Shown here one piece after another: positions 13,555-24,343 of a DNA stretch of 64,000 nt. This stretch comes from Artocarpus heterophyllus. Lineage: Eukaryota; Streptophyta; Magnoliopsida; Rosales; Moraceae. Numbering within the stretch: the first letter of the stretch is position 1; every line of letters begins with the position of its first letter. The notes beneath the pieces were generated by a model. It was not told the DNA's origin, searched no databases, and worked only from the letters and a program-made list of their open reading frames with translations. The DNA lies in contig CM046341.1 in the NCBI GenBank assembly GCA_025403435.1, positions 20,359,460-20,423,459 of the forward strand, in the 5' to 3' direction. Both the position numbers and the translations under genes were made by a program.

Positions 13555-13850
13555 GATTTTACAATGGCTTAAAACCGTCGTGGAAACATTTCACGACGGT
13601 TTTTCCACGACGATTGAAAAACCATCGTAAAAACTTCAGTCGTGGTACAAAATGAAGTGTTCACGATGGTTTTTTACAATTGTGGAATGGCAAAATTGGT
13701 GCGAAGGGGCCATCGTGAGTGTGCATCTTCCATGACGCTTTTTATAAAAACCGTCGTGGAAGCTTGACCTTCCACGATGGTTTTTCTCAAAAGGTCATTG
13801 AAGCAGGACCTTCCACAATGTTTTCCTACAAAACCGTCATGGAAAATTGG
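13555..13850. repeat. CACTA subterminal repeat array, left end (copy 1)
   Basis: At least eight close variants of ACGACGGTTTTT or its complement (AAAACCGTCGTGGAA) occur in mixed orientation. Examples lie near 13575, 13595, 13605, 13665, 13755 and 13775. Such arrays bind the element-encoded DNA-binding protein in En/Spm-type transposons. Neighbouring opposite copies can pair as hairpins. Confidence 0.75.
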
Positions 13851-14129
13851 TATTGGGAAAAAAATTCCAAAAATTTTTGATTTCCCACAGGATGGCCAGT
13901 CCTATGTGTTATCCATTACAACAAGGCCTTGATTGCATACCAAAATTGATGTATGTTGAAATTACAAGGCCTTTATAAGATCATTTACGTTTGAGCTATT
14001 TTGAGCAATTGTTTATCTACTATCTCTTTCTATCTATCAAAAAATTACATATCTATTTATGAATTGTACCTACTCTATTCTAACTTCATGCATATGTATA
14101 TAAAAATCTTTTCTTCCCAGGGCTTGTAT
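13851..14129. other. Non-coding part of CACTA copy 1
   Basis: AT-rich sequence between the subterminal array and the end of the protease ORF; it matches 53110-53390 in copy 2. It is probably the 3' untranslated region of the minus-strand ORF. Confidence 0.4.
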
Positions 14130-15754
14130 ACCACTTGTAATTATATCTCACATGAAACATAGAATAGAAAACCACATTCTAGGCTTCCTTGTTGTCTTGG
14201 ACACCTAAGTTTGGAATATAGCATTCCGTTTGGTCGGTTTATGACACCGCTTCCTTCTTGAAGCTTCCACTCATTAAGTGCCCTAACAATGTGTCATGTT
14301 TAAATAAATTAATAGACGATACAATTATGTGGGACTCAAAATATTTAATTTTATAAGAGAACATTAATACTTACAATCTCGTGATTAATACAAAATCCTC
14401 ATATGGTAGGTGTCCAAGGGGATTAAACCAATATATTTGGTCTCCTATGGTGAAATAAGTGCCAACATCCAATGTTCTCCAACATTGTATGGTAGGAAGA
14501 ATAATTTCCCCCTCGGTGCTTGAGCTAATAGGTAGGGAAGTGACGTGGTGTGCTCTCTACGATCACTCTATAAGTCTCTTACAGTACTTGAAACAAGCGT
14601 CGGAGATATGAAGCCAAAATTTTGCCCCAAGCCTTGAAGTTCATAATATTCCACCAAAAAACCACAATAAAAGACAATAGAATCAATTATTTGAAAGCAC
14701 CTTACAACTCTACCTATATTTTAAAATTTATGAATTAAGAATGGAGTTATTACCTGAGGTATACCACGATACAGTTTGCTTCGATTTATCAAAGTTGATG
14801 TAGTAAACGTCTTCATACCCCACATAGATAGGACAATTCATTGCTAGTGACATTTACTAGTATCGGGCATTGAATCATCAATCCATCGCGATGAAAGAAC
14901 GTGCGTATAGAGCCAACTGCCTAAATTCTTGAGGTACTATAGCGAAGTTAAATGCAAGCCGTGGCTCATTTACAATAGATTGTTCTTGTTCTGGTTCTAC
15001 CTCAGGCTGTGATTGTCTTACTTTTCTAAAGCTTTTCTTTTTTTGGCATTTTTTTGCTTAGATCTTGTGGAACGTGGCTAGGCGCTTAACTTGTCTTTGT
15101 TAATGCGATGACTTCAACTAACCTCTTCGGCCATATGATGAAACTTCTGGCGGCTTCACCCATAGTTATTGCTTCAAGTGTTGGAATAGGCAATTCAGCT
15201 ATTCTAACTGATAGTAGTGATGCTAACGCGCATGTTTTCTTCCCCTAATGGTCTTCCATGAACTGTATCAGTTTGAAGACTCTCCATTCATGCCTTCCCA
15301 GGTGCAACAAGTGCACACCCACCATTAATTCTATCCTTAACAAAGAGCCTGCATTCTTGTTCTTGTTCGGGCTCTTGACGAGGAGGTGACAATTGGCTTC
15401 TGGAGCTTCTGCTACATTATCAAAAGGTTTACAACTAGCCTTGTAGCTGTTGCGTTGTGAGATGCTATCATTTATCGACTTGGCATGTCCTTGGGAAATG
15501 AGCTCGGTTACAAGACCTCACAAGTGCTGCAATCTCCATCTACATCTTCGACATTTGGGAATTCAATTTTAAAGTACCTAATTGGAGGTCGAAGTATTGA
15601 GATTGCTTCACATATTTTGATTGACCATAAACACATCTTGAAGGTTTCGGTTTTCCTAGTGCCCTCGTCAAAATGTCATCGCTACCGACCGATTAGAAGC
15701 TCCCTTGACTTTGTTGCGTCATGTATTCATCTTGTAAAACAACAACAAAACTAA
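14130..15754 (-). pseudogene. CACTA-associated Ulp1-like cysteine protease ORF, 3' part (copy 1)
   Basis: The minus strand matches the better preserved frame of copy 2 (53390-55941). Near the C-terminal end, 14203-14171 reads CPRQQGSLECG, the cysteine-box form seen in Ulp1/SENP (C48) peptidase domains that plant CACTA elements have captured. Upstream lie the ISPWE...YWFNPLGHP-type segment and the region with EDRINGG and VALG. The role in transposition is unknown; in the family, Ulp1 domains cleave SUMO-like modifiers. Stops and frameshifts interrupt every segment, probable introns remain (for example about 14640-14760), and the N-terminus is absent, so this copy is dead. Confidence 0.65.
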
Positions 15755-15859
15755 AGTTCAAAGAATACCCGTCCGACACTTTCAACAAAAGCAAGCGATT
15801 CCCAAAGCTTTCTCTTTTTCGCTCTTGATAACGTGTGCTAAGCCAGAGTTAAGTATGTG

Positions 15860-17564
15860 TAGTTCCCTATTTTCTCAAGAAACAAATTAGGCCTAATCTC
15901 TATTTCATGAGATCCAATCGAGCTTTTCCACCATCCATAGTCTTTCCTGGAATGTCAGGCAACGTGTCGACTATGGATTCATAAACATTTTTCTCAATGT
16001 GCAAAATTTCCAAGCAATGATTAAAAAAAAGTGTCTTCCAGTATGGAAGATCAAAAAAGATTGATCTTTTTTTCCATGGTCCATCAATAGACAGCTCGTC
16101 CTTACCTTGCTTTCTCTTCTCGAATACGACTCTTATATCTTTTACCATTTCAAATATTTGTTCACCTGTTAAAGGACAAGGAGGGTCTTTTCTTCGTTGT
16201 TGCCATCAAAGGCTTTCTTTTGTTTGTGGTAACGATGATCTCTTCGTAACCATCTTCTATGACTAAGAAAAATGGTTTTCTGACCATTCTTTAATTGTTT
16301 GTAAGATGTTTCTGTCATGCAAATAGGACAACCAATAGAACTCTTCATCGAATAACTAGATAAATTACCATATATGGCGAAGTCGTTAATTATCCATTTG
16401 AACATTGCACAGAGTGTGAACGTCTCTTCTCGATAAGCATCTCTAACTTCAACTCCATTTTCCCACAAGTTTTTTAGGTTATCGATTAATGGTGCCAAGT
16501 ATACATCAATGTCATTGCCTGGTTGGTGAGGACCCAAAATCACTAAAGGCAACATCAAAAACTTCCACTTCGTACTCATCTTTGGAGGGAAATTGTAGTT
16601 AACAAGTATTATGGGCCAAGTGCTATGCCTTACTACTCATGTTACCATGTAGGTTCATTCCATCTGTCGACAAAGCGAATTGTATATTTCTTAGATCCAA
16701 ACTAAAGTTGGGATGATCGGCTTCAAAAGTCTTCCATTGTGGTGACTCCACTAGGTGTCTAAGCATACCATCATCCACCCGTTTGTCATGATGCCATGTC
16801 AAATTCTTGGCATGTTTTGGGTTTTCGAATAAACGTCCCAAACATGGTACCGGTGGAATGTATTATAACACTTTCTTTGGCACTCTATTCTTACCATCTT
16901 TTGGCTCATTTTCTTTCTTCCACCTTGCTTGTTGACAAACCGGACAATAATTCTCATCCTCATACTCATTCCTATAGAGAACACAATCATTTTCATAAGC
17001 ATGAATTTTCTCATAATCCATTCCCAAAGTGCTGAAAGTCTTCTTAGCCTCTTACATATTAGTTGGTAATTTATTACCCTCTAGTAGAAGCCTTCCTAAA
17101 AATTCCAAGAGCTTTGTAAAACTAGAATTTGACCACCCATCAGATGTCATCAAATTCCATAATCCAACTAAAGTGGACAATTTGGTGAAATTGGTACACC
17201 CCTCATACACGGGTGTCTCGGCATCATTTATCATTGTCTCAAATAAATCTGGACGGTACACGAAGTGTTCTTCTAAATCATTGACCATGTCAACCCTATT
17301 ATCTTGATCATCCATATTATTCTCCACAATAGCTTCCTTTTCTTTACTTACTAAAGTTGGATTGAAATTAGACACGCCATGAAAATGCCACATTTGATAA
17401 CTACTTATAATTCCATTTTGAAATAAATGTCCTTTAACAATTGGCATTGGATGCAAACTATGGTTTCCACATTGAACACAAGGACACCGAATTTTATCAC
17501 CATTGGCATGACTTTTGGCAAAATCTAAGAACTCTTCCACACCATTCACATACTTTCTAGACAA
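15860..17564 (-). pseudogene. tnp2: CACTA transposase TNP2-type (Transposase_21), broken (copy 1)
   Basis: The longest frame starts at 17564 (MSRKYVNGVEEFLDFAKSHA) and shows the transposase-associated N-terminal domain with a zinc-binding-like CPCVQCGN. It continues through YENDCVLYRNEYEDENYCPVC and a KDGKNRVPKKVL region on the minus strand. Then comes LFENPKHAKNLTWHHDKRVDDGMLRH with LRNIQFALSTDGMNLHGNMS (16841-16623), where the D of STDGMN is expected to be catalytic. WKFLMLPLVILGPHQPGNDIDVYLAPLI and GCPICMTET follow (16579-16169), then KKRSIFFDLPYWKTL...LEILHIEKNVYESI (16148-15900). These are the ordered blocks of plant TNP2 transposases. Several stops and frameshifts separate them, and the C-terminal third is missing at the deletion near 15860. 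The enzyme would cut the CACTA ends in the nucleus; this copy cannot. Confidence 0.8.
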
Positions 17565-17999
17565 TCAAAAATCCTACATCCATTTCCTATCCATTTTTCA
17601 AGTTCTAAATCAAAATAATAAATAGCAAATATTCAATTAAAATTAATTTCACAAATTATATACATACCCACCTATATATATTCTAATCATAAAACAAAAA
17701 CATCACCCATCATAAAACAAATTACACATACCCATTATAAAACAAATAAATCATACCCATGATCTACAATACAATAATCACAAAATAAACAACAAAATCA
17801 ACAAATATTTATCAATTTTGGATTAATTATACAACAAAATCAACAAAAATTTATCAATGTCTAACAAAAACTTACAATTTGGAATGGGATTAAGGAGTGT
17901 GGAGGCAGAGAGGGACAACGATAGCTGATTCGAAGGGGTCTATGTTTATATTTGAGAAGTGAGTTTCTGAATTGTGTCTGATTGTCAAGGTAAGAAAAA
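17565..17999. other. 5' non-coding part of CACTA copy 1
   Basis: AT-rich sequence with repeated CATACCCA and ACAAAATCAACAAA(A/T)ATTTATCAA units (17780-17870), upstream of the transposase frame. No gene is seen. Confidence 0.4.
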
Positions 18000-18250
18000 T
18001 GTGTTTTAAGTTAGCTACCATGACATTTTTTAAAAAACCATCATGGAATAGGATGGAGTTACCATGACGGTTTTTTAAAAAACTGTTGTGGTAGGTAAGG
18101 CATACCATGACGATTTTTTAAACTGTTGTGGTAGCTCCATCCCATTCCATGATGGTTTTCATCTTCGCGAGAATAACTTGCCACATTTTTTCCCCTTACC
18201 ATGATGGTTTTTGAAAAATGGTTGTTAAATGAAGGTCGTATAATCAAAAA
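18000..18250. repeat. CACTA subterminal repeat array, right end (copy 1)
   Basis: Several variants of TACCATGACGGTTTTTTAAA and complements lie between 18015 and 18215, the counterpart of the left array but with CATGATGG/CATGACGG variants, that is, C-to-T decay of the CG in the motif. Confidence 0.7.
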
Positions 18251-18262
18251 TTTGTTGTAGTT
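18251..18262 (-). repeat. CACTA right terminal inverted repeat (copy 1)
   Basis: TTTGTTGTAGTT against the expected TTTGTAGTAGTG; two mismatches, including the terminal G. The next three bases, CAT, are the target duplication. Confidence 0.7.
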
Positions 18263-18309
18263 CATATATAGAATATACTAATATATTGTTCTTATGTCTA
18301 TTTGTTATG

Positions 18310-18327
18310 TGACAACGGTGCTAAAAA
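18310..18327 (-). other. Degenerate primer binding site of element E1
   Basis: On the minus strand the sequence reads TTTTTAGCACCGTTGTCA. This resembles the TGGCGCCGTTG(C/T)C primer binding site (tRNA-Asp type) of plant Tat/Athila Gypsy elements, with two C/G-to-A/T changes. It fixes E1 as minus-strand, with its 5' LTR to the right. Inference from motif similarity. Confidence 0.4.
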
Positions 18328-18918
18328 CTTGTTCAGATTTAAAAGTGTAAGTCTGATATAACATTAAATATAAGGTTGTCTAAGTAATAATACTTGATGA
18401 ATCTGAGGTCGATCTCATAGGGAAAAGATATTGTAAAGGTCTAATATACCAGTTATATTATTTATAGCTAAAAATTTTGAGGAGTAAAGTTATTTATATC
18501 AATTTTTGCATATAATTTTTTCAATAGTAGAATTATTTTAACTATGAGATAAAATAATTGATAATGTGAAACAAAACTGGTCATCAAATTGATTATGAAC
18601 AACCTATAGGGATATTGCATAGAATGAGAAATCATGAATAAATACATTTTGAAGTTTCGTAATTTGATATATAGTCGAGACTTTAACTTCTAGCATTTAA
18701 TGATATAGCACTAAAGTTTTAATTAGAAAATTAATAAGTAACGACTTTGTCAATTATTATCATTACTTGATTTGTATATAAGCATCGGTCTATATGCGAG
18801 CTCCCAATATTCCTATTGTATAGATCAAGAAAGAATTAGATATGATTGGTATTACAAAAGTATACAAGGGTATGGCTTTTGGGCTAGATGGGATGCAAGC
18901 CACAATCTCATGGTAAAC
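18328..18918 (-). mobile_element. Part of the 5' LTR of element E1, cut by the Gypsy insertion
   Basis: Non-coding. It includes a GAGGTCGATCTCATAGGGA stretch (18399-18422) of the kind found near LTR/PBS borders of Tat/Athila elements. It also shares CAGTTATATTATTTATA with 6180-6200. The complete Gypsy element at 18919 interrupts it; the sequence would resume at 28017. Confidence 0.35.
18914..18918. repeat. Target site duplication of the Gypsy element (left)
   Basis: TAAAC directly before the 5' LTR; the identical TAAAC follows the 3' LTR at 28012-28016. A 5-bp duplication is standard for Gypsy integrases. Confidence 0.9.
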
Positions 18919-21079
18919 TATAACGCCCTGAAATTTATTTAATGTTATTGTAATGTAAAATGATGAATTAGGGTGCCATAATTAATATTTCAACGTTAAT
19001 TTGATTAATTGGTTAAATTTTGAAATTTAGGTTGTTTTGTTAATTTAATAAATTCAAAAGATTTCTTATTATTTTAAAATGTTATTTTGAGTTTTTAAAA
19101 CACAACAGTTTGTAAAATGTTAAAAATATTCCGTTTTACAAAACCGTGGGTGGCATTTCATTTTCACACAGTAAAACCACCCATCGTTTCTCTCTATTTA
19201 TTTCTCTCCCCTCCCTCTCTCTTCACTCTCAGCTCTCACTCTCTCTCTCCTCCTCTCCCACCCGTGATCACTCTCTCTCCTTCTCTCTCGGTTTCTCTCA
19301 TTCTCTCTCAATTTTCTCTCAATTTTTTGAATCAAAATTCGAATCCAAGCTTCGGGTTAGCGAGTAGGAAGCTCGGGGGCGTGATTTGGCAACCGATAAC
19401 ACGGATTGAAGCTTCGATTCGAGGTTAGTTTTGAAATTTCTAAACTTTTTTCAAAATTTTCAATTTTGTGCATTTTTGAAATCTAAGTTTGTTTGAGCTT
19501 AGAAAACTCTTGGTTTGAGTTAAAATGAACTTAGAACAACTAAATCTAAGCTTAGATTGAAGAAAAACATATTAGATTCAAGATTTTTCATTTTTCCTCA
19601 TTTTCTTCCATTTTCAGATTTTTGAGATTTTTGCGTTTGAATCTTGTTTAAATGAGTTCAAAAGTGCTCTATTATGTTTTTCTATCATCTATGAATGTTT
19701 TTCATGACTGAGAATTGAGAAAAATAGGTTAAAATCAAGATTTGGATTTTGGGAGAACCAAAACCCGTGGCTGGGATTTATGGGTTTCTCCAGTTTGGCA
19801 GGCCGGACTGCACCGTTTGGTAGGCCAAACTTGAGAAATGTCCGACCGGCTGGACCTGATTTCTGGTAGGCCGAACTGCACAGTTCGGCCGGCCGAAACA
19901 AGGAGTCTGACAGGCAGGCAGAGCATGGGAAATTTTGTGATTTTTCACCCGTTTTCACTATTTTGAACCCCGATTTAAATTCAAACCTTATAAAATGATT
20001 TTATAGATACAAATGGCATACTAGGACATCATGAAATGGTTTAGTAACATGGAATGTCTCAAACTAGATATTGATTGACTTAGTGTGTATCTAGGATCGT
20101 TCGTGGTTCGACGGAGCTAACGTATAGCGGACCGGGATTACGGTGTGGGGCACCGGCATGAGTATCGAGGTAGGACTTCTACCCTCTCCTTGGTAGCCTA
20201 GTTTCAAAATTATTTGACTTTAAAAAGGGTATCTATAAAAATGTTTTCAACGGTTGATTGAAAATGAACTCATCGGTTATATTTTGATAAACCGTGGATT
20301 GAAATGAACTTCATAATGAATGTAAATGATAATACTCGGTAAATGGGTTTGAATAATGATGAGAATAAATATAAGGGCATGATGCCATATCAGAGATCGG
20401 GTCATGTAGCGATCAACCTTGAGGACAGGTCCTGAAACCCAGCTGGGCCACTACGGTGGTGATATCCTTATGGTTTACCTAGGAAAAGAAAATAATGTAT
20501 TTCTGGTCGAACGAATAAACTGTTTTGGGTAAAAAAGGTTTTATTAAATTTATTTATTCAATGTTTCTTTTAAATAATTTCCTGAATAGTGAGATTTTTC
20601 TTTAAATTAAATGATTTAATAAAAGTATAGTCCTACTGAGCCTTTCGCTCACATTTTCCTTGTTTTTCTTAAATCTCCCCCTCTAGGTGGATTCCCATTT
20701 AGGTTCAGAGAGGAATTAATGGACATAACTCAGGAGCAGTAGGAGAACTAGTAAATTATTTGTATAAATTAAACAAGGCATGTAATGTTTGTAACTTTAT
20801 TTGTACTCAGACAGTGGTTGTATTATTATATTGTCAGTACTATATCTGTGCACAAGTTGTGGGTCAGTGGGACCCATACTCGCGGTTCTTTATCATTTAA
20901 TTGTTCGCTTAATGATTTCATCGGCTTAATGTTTATGAACCCTTTTATATAATGTTATTTTGAAACTTTCATATTTTTATTATTTAACTTAACCCCTAAA
21001 CTCTTGATTTTAATTAAATTCCTCTTTTAATTAATTTAAATAGTTCACCACGTCACCTCCCGTACTCCGGGGCATGACA
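18919..21079 (+). repeat. 5' LTR of the Gypsy element
   Basis: 2161 bp. It starts TATAACGCCCTGAAATT where the 3' LTR has TGTAACGCCCTGAAATT, so the terminal TG has become TA. It ends GGGGCATGACA. Notable parts are a CT-rich tract (19190-19320), the palindromic array (19790-19925), the GTATCGAGGTAGGACTTCTACC segment (about 20162-20183) and the TACTGAGCCTTTCGCTCACA motif (about 20633-20652). It would hold promoter and polyadenylation signals. Reading frames inside it, such as the serine-rich one near 19117-19428, are chance frames in the CT-rich tract. Confidence 0.95.
19790..19925. repeat. Palindromic TTCGGC(N)GGCCGAA-type array in the 5' LTR
   Basis: Repeated short inverted units built from TTCGGC/TTTGGC + AGGCC/TGGCC + GAAC/AAAC. 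One unit, TTCGGCCGGCCGAA (19884-19897), is a perfect 14-bp palindrome. GC-rich and CpG-containing in an AT-rich LTR. Confidence 0.85.
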
Positions 21080-21082
21080 GAA

Positions 21083-21100
21083 TGGTATCAGAGTTCAAGG
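21083..21100 (+). other. Primer binding site of the Gypsy element
   Basis: TGGTATCAGAGTTCAAGG begins three bases after the 5' LTR. TGGTATCAGAG is complementary to the 3' end of plant initiator tRNA-Met, the usual primer. Confidence 0.9.
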
Positions 21101-21184
21101 TTATGAACCTTGGGAATTGTGGCCACATAGGTATGACAATAAAATACCTCTGACAGTCCAAATTTTGTTTTCAGAAGTGAGAGA

Positions 21185-22330
21185 ATGACACCTAGACGTC
21201 GTTCGACAACTGATGCCGAGCTTGGAAACGATGAGGGTATGATGAGGTCTATGTTTGCGGCTTTCCGACAAATGGCAGCCAGGGCCAGACTAGAGGATTC
21301 TGATGTTGGTCGTCGGCATACGTATTTTAAGGAATTCCAGCGTGCGTCTATTCAGACTTTTGATGGTAATGGGGATCCGTAGTTGGCAGAATATTAGCTA
21401 GACTCGATCATGAAGCATTTGGATACCCTTGGTGTGCCTGATGAGTACCGTGTGGAATTTGCTACATATAAGCTCAAGGGTGGTGCTAATACTTGGTGGA
21501 AACAGGCTAAGCGTTTGGAACACAGTGGTGATATCAGTTGGGACAGATTCAAGGAGCTGTTTTATGACCGGTATTTTTCGCAGGGGTATAGAGATCAGAA
21601 GGCAGCTGAGTTCTACAGGTTACAATAGGATGATTTGTCAGTTAGGGAGTATGAGGCAACATTTAATGAGTTGGCCAGGTTTGCTCCATCAGCAGTGGCA
21701 TCAAAACATGAGAGGTGCATTAAGTTTCAGGAAGGGCTCAAGGCTCCTATTCGGCGACAGGTGGTTGCTCTGCGACTTAGGAGTTTTGGAGAGCTTGTGT
21801 CGTCAGCAATATCAGTGGAGAATGATTATGCGCAGTATTGTGAGGATCGGGCAAAGGCTTCAGGAGGATCACAGAGGAGCGATAGAAAGAGCATCAGTAG
21901 CCGTCCAACTCTGGGAAAGGGCAAGCAGGGTGGTGCGAACAGTGGTAGCAGCAGTTCATCTGGTGGCAGGCGCAGCAATCCCTATAGCTTCCATTGTCAT
22001 TTTTGCCAGCAACCAGGACACATAAAGAGGAATTGCCCAATTAGGAGTGCCCGTCTTGGATCTCAGACTAGAGAAGATGCCAGTCGTCAGTCTCAGCCTC
22101 AGACCCTACCTTAGCCTCAACAGTATCCGCAGTTACAGTATCCTTAGTTCTCCCCTCAGCAGTTTTCATATCTAGCACGAGGGCAGCAGCCGCAACATTT
22201 CCAACGTAGCGTCCCTCAGTATCGAGCACCGAGTACAGCTAGTGTGCAGTCGTCTCTGCCTCAGCAGCATCGACAGAATAATCCAAGACCCAGCAATGTT
22301 GGTAGAGGAAAAGGAAAAGCACCAGTGTAA
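21185..22330 (+). pseudogene. gag: Gypsy gag (capsid and nucleocapsid), with in-frame stops
   Basis: The start ATG at 21185 (MTPRRRSTTDAELGNDEG) is the first in the frame that continues into pol. The retrotrans_gag core follows: IQTFDGNGDP, then YKLKGGANTWWKQAKRLE and SWDRFKELFYDRYFSQGYR. Next is SVREYEATFNELARFAP with the ...RCIKFQEGLKAPIRRQV region, then a CCHC zinc knuckle CHFCQQPGHIKRNC at about 21991-22035, and a Gln/Pro-rich linker. Stops interrupt at 21380, 21395, 21626, 22112 and near 22145 (all TAG) and 22328 (TAA), each one C-to-T or G-to-A step from Gln or Trp. Gag would form the cytoplasmic particle and bind element RNA; it cannot be made full length here. Confidence 0.9.
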
Positions 22331-22339
22331 GTTCATGCA

Positions 22340-22738
22340 ATGGCATCGGGTGGTCTAGATTCTCATACTAGTAACGCGATTGTCGATGGTACGATCTTAG
22401 TTTCTCAATCTTTGGCTCGTGTTTTATTTGATATAGGTGCCTCTCATTCTCTCATTTTAAGTTCCTTTGTACATACCTTGGGATTAGATATAGAAGAGTT
22501 TAATGAACCCTTAGTCATAACTTCTCCCTTGGGGTGAGTGTGTGTGAATTGTGTCTGTAAATCTTGTAAAATAAAGATTGGGGATGAGATTTTGAAAAGT
22601 GATTTGATTATACTCCCCATGAGCTCATATGATGTAATTCTAGGGATGGACTGGTTGTCCAGGTATAATGCAGTTGTAGACTGCCAACTAAGAAAAGTGA
22701 CCCTAGTGTCTGATAGGGGGACGGTGATCACTTACTAG
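22340..22738 (+). pseudogene. pol-PR: Gypsy aspartic protease domain
   Basis: The same frame as gag. It shows ARVLFDIGASHSLILSSFV; the catalytic D-T/S-G triplet of retropepsins has become D-I-G, one C-to-T step from Thr, which should inactivate it. The second half contains ILPMSSYDVILGMDWLSRYNAVVDC, the typical family signature. Stops occur at 22535 (TGA) and 22736 (TAG). The protease would process the Gag-Pol polyprotein. Confidence 0.85.
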
Positions 22739-23640
22739 GGTGGTGGTGATTGGTTAATGAGTGAGCGTCTCATGAAGTCGTGTCTAGGAGGGTGAAGAAA
22801 TCTGGGTTGTTGTGCTTTTCTCGTGAATCTAGAGTGTGAGCCCTAGGCTTTGAGTGGAAGCGTAGCGATTTCGATGGTTGATGAGTTCAAGGATGTCTTC
22901 CCCGATGAGTTGCCAGGATTACCACCGCATCGGGAAATTGAATTTGGTATTGGGTTGTTTCTGAGGACAGCACCGATTTCTATAGCACCTTATCGGATGG
23001 AGCCGGCAAAAATGAAAGAATTGAGGAAGCAACTTCAGGAGCTTGCTAATAAAGGGCATATTCAAAATAGCACATCACCGTAGGGAGCACCAGTTTTGTT
23101 TGCTAAGAAACATGATGGGACTCTCAGGTTGTGTGTGGATTATCGACAGCTGAATCATGTTATAGTGAAGAATAAGTATCCCTTGCCTAGGATTGATAAG
23201 TTGTTTGATCAGTTAGGAGGTTCGTGGTACTTCTCAAAGATTGATTTGCGTTTAGGGTACCATCAGCTCAGGATTAAAGAAGAGGATATTCCCAAGACAG
23301 CTTTTAGGACCCGGTATGGACATTTTAAGTTTCTGGTTATGTCGTTTGGGTTGACGAACACTCCGACAGCTTTCATGGATTTGATGAACAGGATATTTAG
23401 GCCGTATCTGGATCAGTTCATGATCGTGTTCATCGATGACATTCTAGTGTATTCTAAGACTTGGGAGGAGTCTGAGCAGCATCTCCGGATCGTGCTTCAG
23501 ACTCTACGGGAGCACCAGTTGTATGCCAAGAAGGAAAAGTGCGAGTTTTGGTTGACTGAGGTCAAATTTCTGGGTAATGTCATCTTTGAGCATGGTATTT
23601 CTGTGGATCCCTCCAAGATTAAAGCCATAGTGGAATGGGA
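22739..23640 (+). pseudogene. pol-RT: Gypsy reverse transcriptase domain
   Basis: After a short linker with two stops (one TGA, one TAG), EFKDVFPDELPGLPPHREIEF opens the RT region. It continues with the primer-grip surroundings (YRMEPAKMKELRKQL), [40 protein letters not shown] (first catalytic Asp), [20 protein letters not shown], and [18 protein letters not shown] is the accepted variant of the Y-x-DD catalytic box, so the active-site aspartates are still present. One TAG at 23081 replaces a Trp found in the family (SPWGAPV). The frame from 23096 to 24019 is open and is the longest intact piece of the element. Confidence 0.93.
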
Positions 23641-23829
23641 ACGACCAAGGAATGTAGCAGAGATTTGCAGCTTCTTAGGTCTTGCTAGTGATTATAGGAA
23701 ATTTGTAAAGGATTTTTCGAAGATTGCAACACCATTGATGAGATTGATCAAGAAAAATGTCAAGTTTGAGTGGGGTGAAGAAAACGAGCTTGCTTTTCAG
23801 GAATTGAAGAACCGGTTGACTTCAGCTCC

Positions 23830-24220
23830 AGTGTTGGTTATTCCTAACAGTGATGAGCCGTGTAAGGTTTACGTAGATGCTTTAGGACACGGACTTGGGT
23901 GCGTGTTGATGCAACATGGACGCGTGGTTGCATACAGATCGAGACAGCTACGACCTCACGAGCAAAATTATCCTACTCATGACTTGGAGCTTGCAGCAAT
24001 GATTCACGCGTTGAAGATTTAGAGGTGTTATTTGTATGGAGCGACATTTCAGGTCTTTTTCGATCGTAAGAGTTTGAGGTATCTGTTCACTCAGAGGGAT
24101 CTTAATTTGAGGCAGCAGAGATGGATAGAGTATATGGAGGATTATGATTTTACGTTGCAGTATCATCCCAGGAAAGCTAATGTGGTCGCGAATGCATTTA
24201 GCAGGAAGTCTTCAGGGATT
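23830..24220 (+). pseudogene. pol-RH: Gypsy RNase H domain
   Basis: It follows RT in frame: [32 protein letters not shown], ...[17 protein letters not shown] (catalytic Glu in the DLEL region present), a TAG at 24020 in place of Trp, [23 protein letters not shown], and [15 protein letters not shown]. Relative to the family, DASG is DALG, DHKSL is DRKSL, and the last catalytic Asp (ADALSR) is Asn (ANAFSR). The enzyme would be impaired even if translated. It would degrade the RNA strand during reverse transcription. Confidence 0.88.
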
Positions 24221-24343
24221 CTTGCTTGTTTGGCTTTTAAGGACTGGAGCAGGGATGCGACAGTGAGCGAGTATAGACTACGGTATCATGAAGATTATGA
24301 TCGAGTTTCAATATATCATGTGGATGTGACCCCAGCTCTTGTT

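Larger units (their letters stand above)
12885..15754 (-). repeat. Duplicated block, copy 1 (E1 flank + CACTA left half)
   Basis: This block and about 52156-55003 are similar throughout, including ~650 bp outside the CACTA element (shared AAAAGTGGTGGTTCTAT near 12909 and 52172; shared TTTTGCCATTTTGGCACCTA). Similarity ends after AAAACAACAACAAA in both copies. Both share the same insertion point, so a composite was duplicated after CACTA insertion. Confidence 0.75.
13538..18262 (-). mobile_element. CACTA transposon, copy 1 (defective)
   Basis: The left end is CACTACTACAAAC (13538) and the right end is TTTGTTGTAGTT (18251-18262), an inverted copy with two mismatches. The 3-bp target duplication is AAT on the left and CAT on the right. 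The paralogous copy at 52816 has CAT on its left, so the original duplication was CAT/CAT. Both ends carry many copies of a subterminal motif of the type AAACCGTCGTGGAA in both orientations, as expected for transposase binding arrays. On the minus strand it encodes a broken TNP2 transposase (17564 to about 15860) and then the 3' part of a Ulp1-protease ORF (about 15754 to 14130). Transposase C-terminus and protease-ORF N-terminus are missing, consistent with one internal deletion near 15760-15860. It lies just downstream of the degenerate PBS of E1. Confidence 0.85.

Noticed and set aside
19117..19428. Ser/Leu-rich ORFs at the start of both Gypsy LTRs (also 26017-26259)
   Set aside because: They are translations of the CT-rich tract of the LTR; frame and length differ between the two LTRs.
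22444..22731. Minus-strand ORFs inside the Gypsy pol (also 23948, 24308, 24572)
   Set aside because: They are shadows of the conserved plus-strand protease, RNase H and integrase frames.
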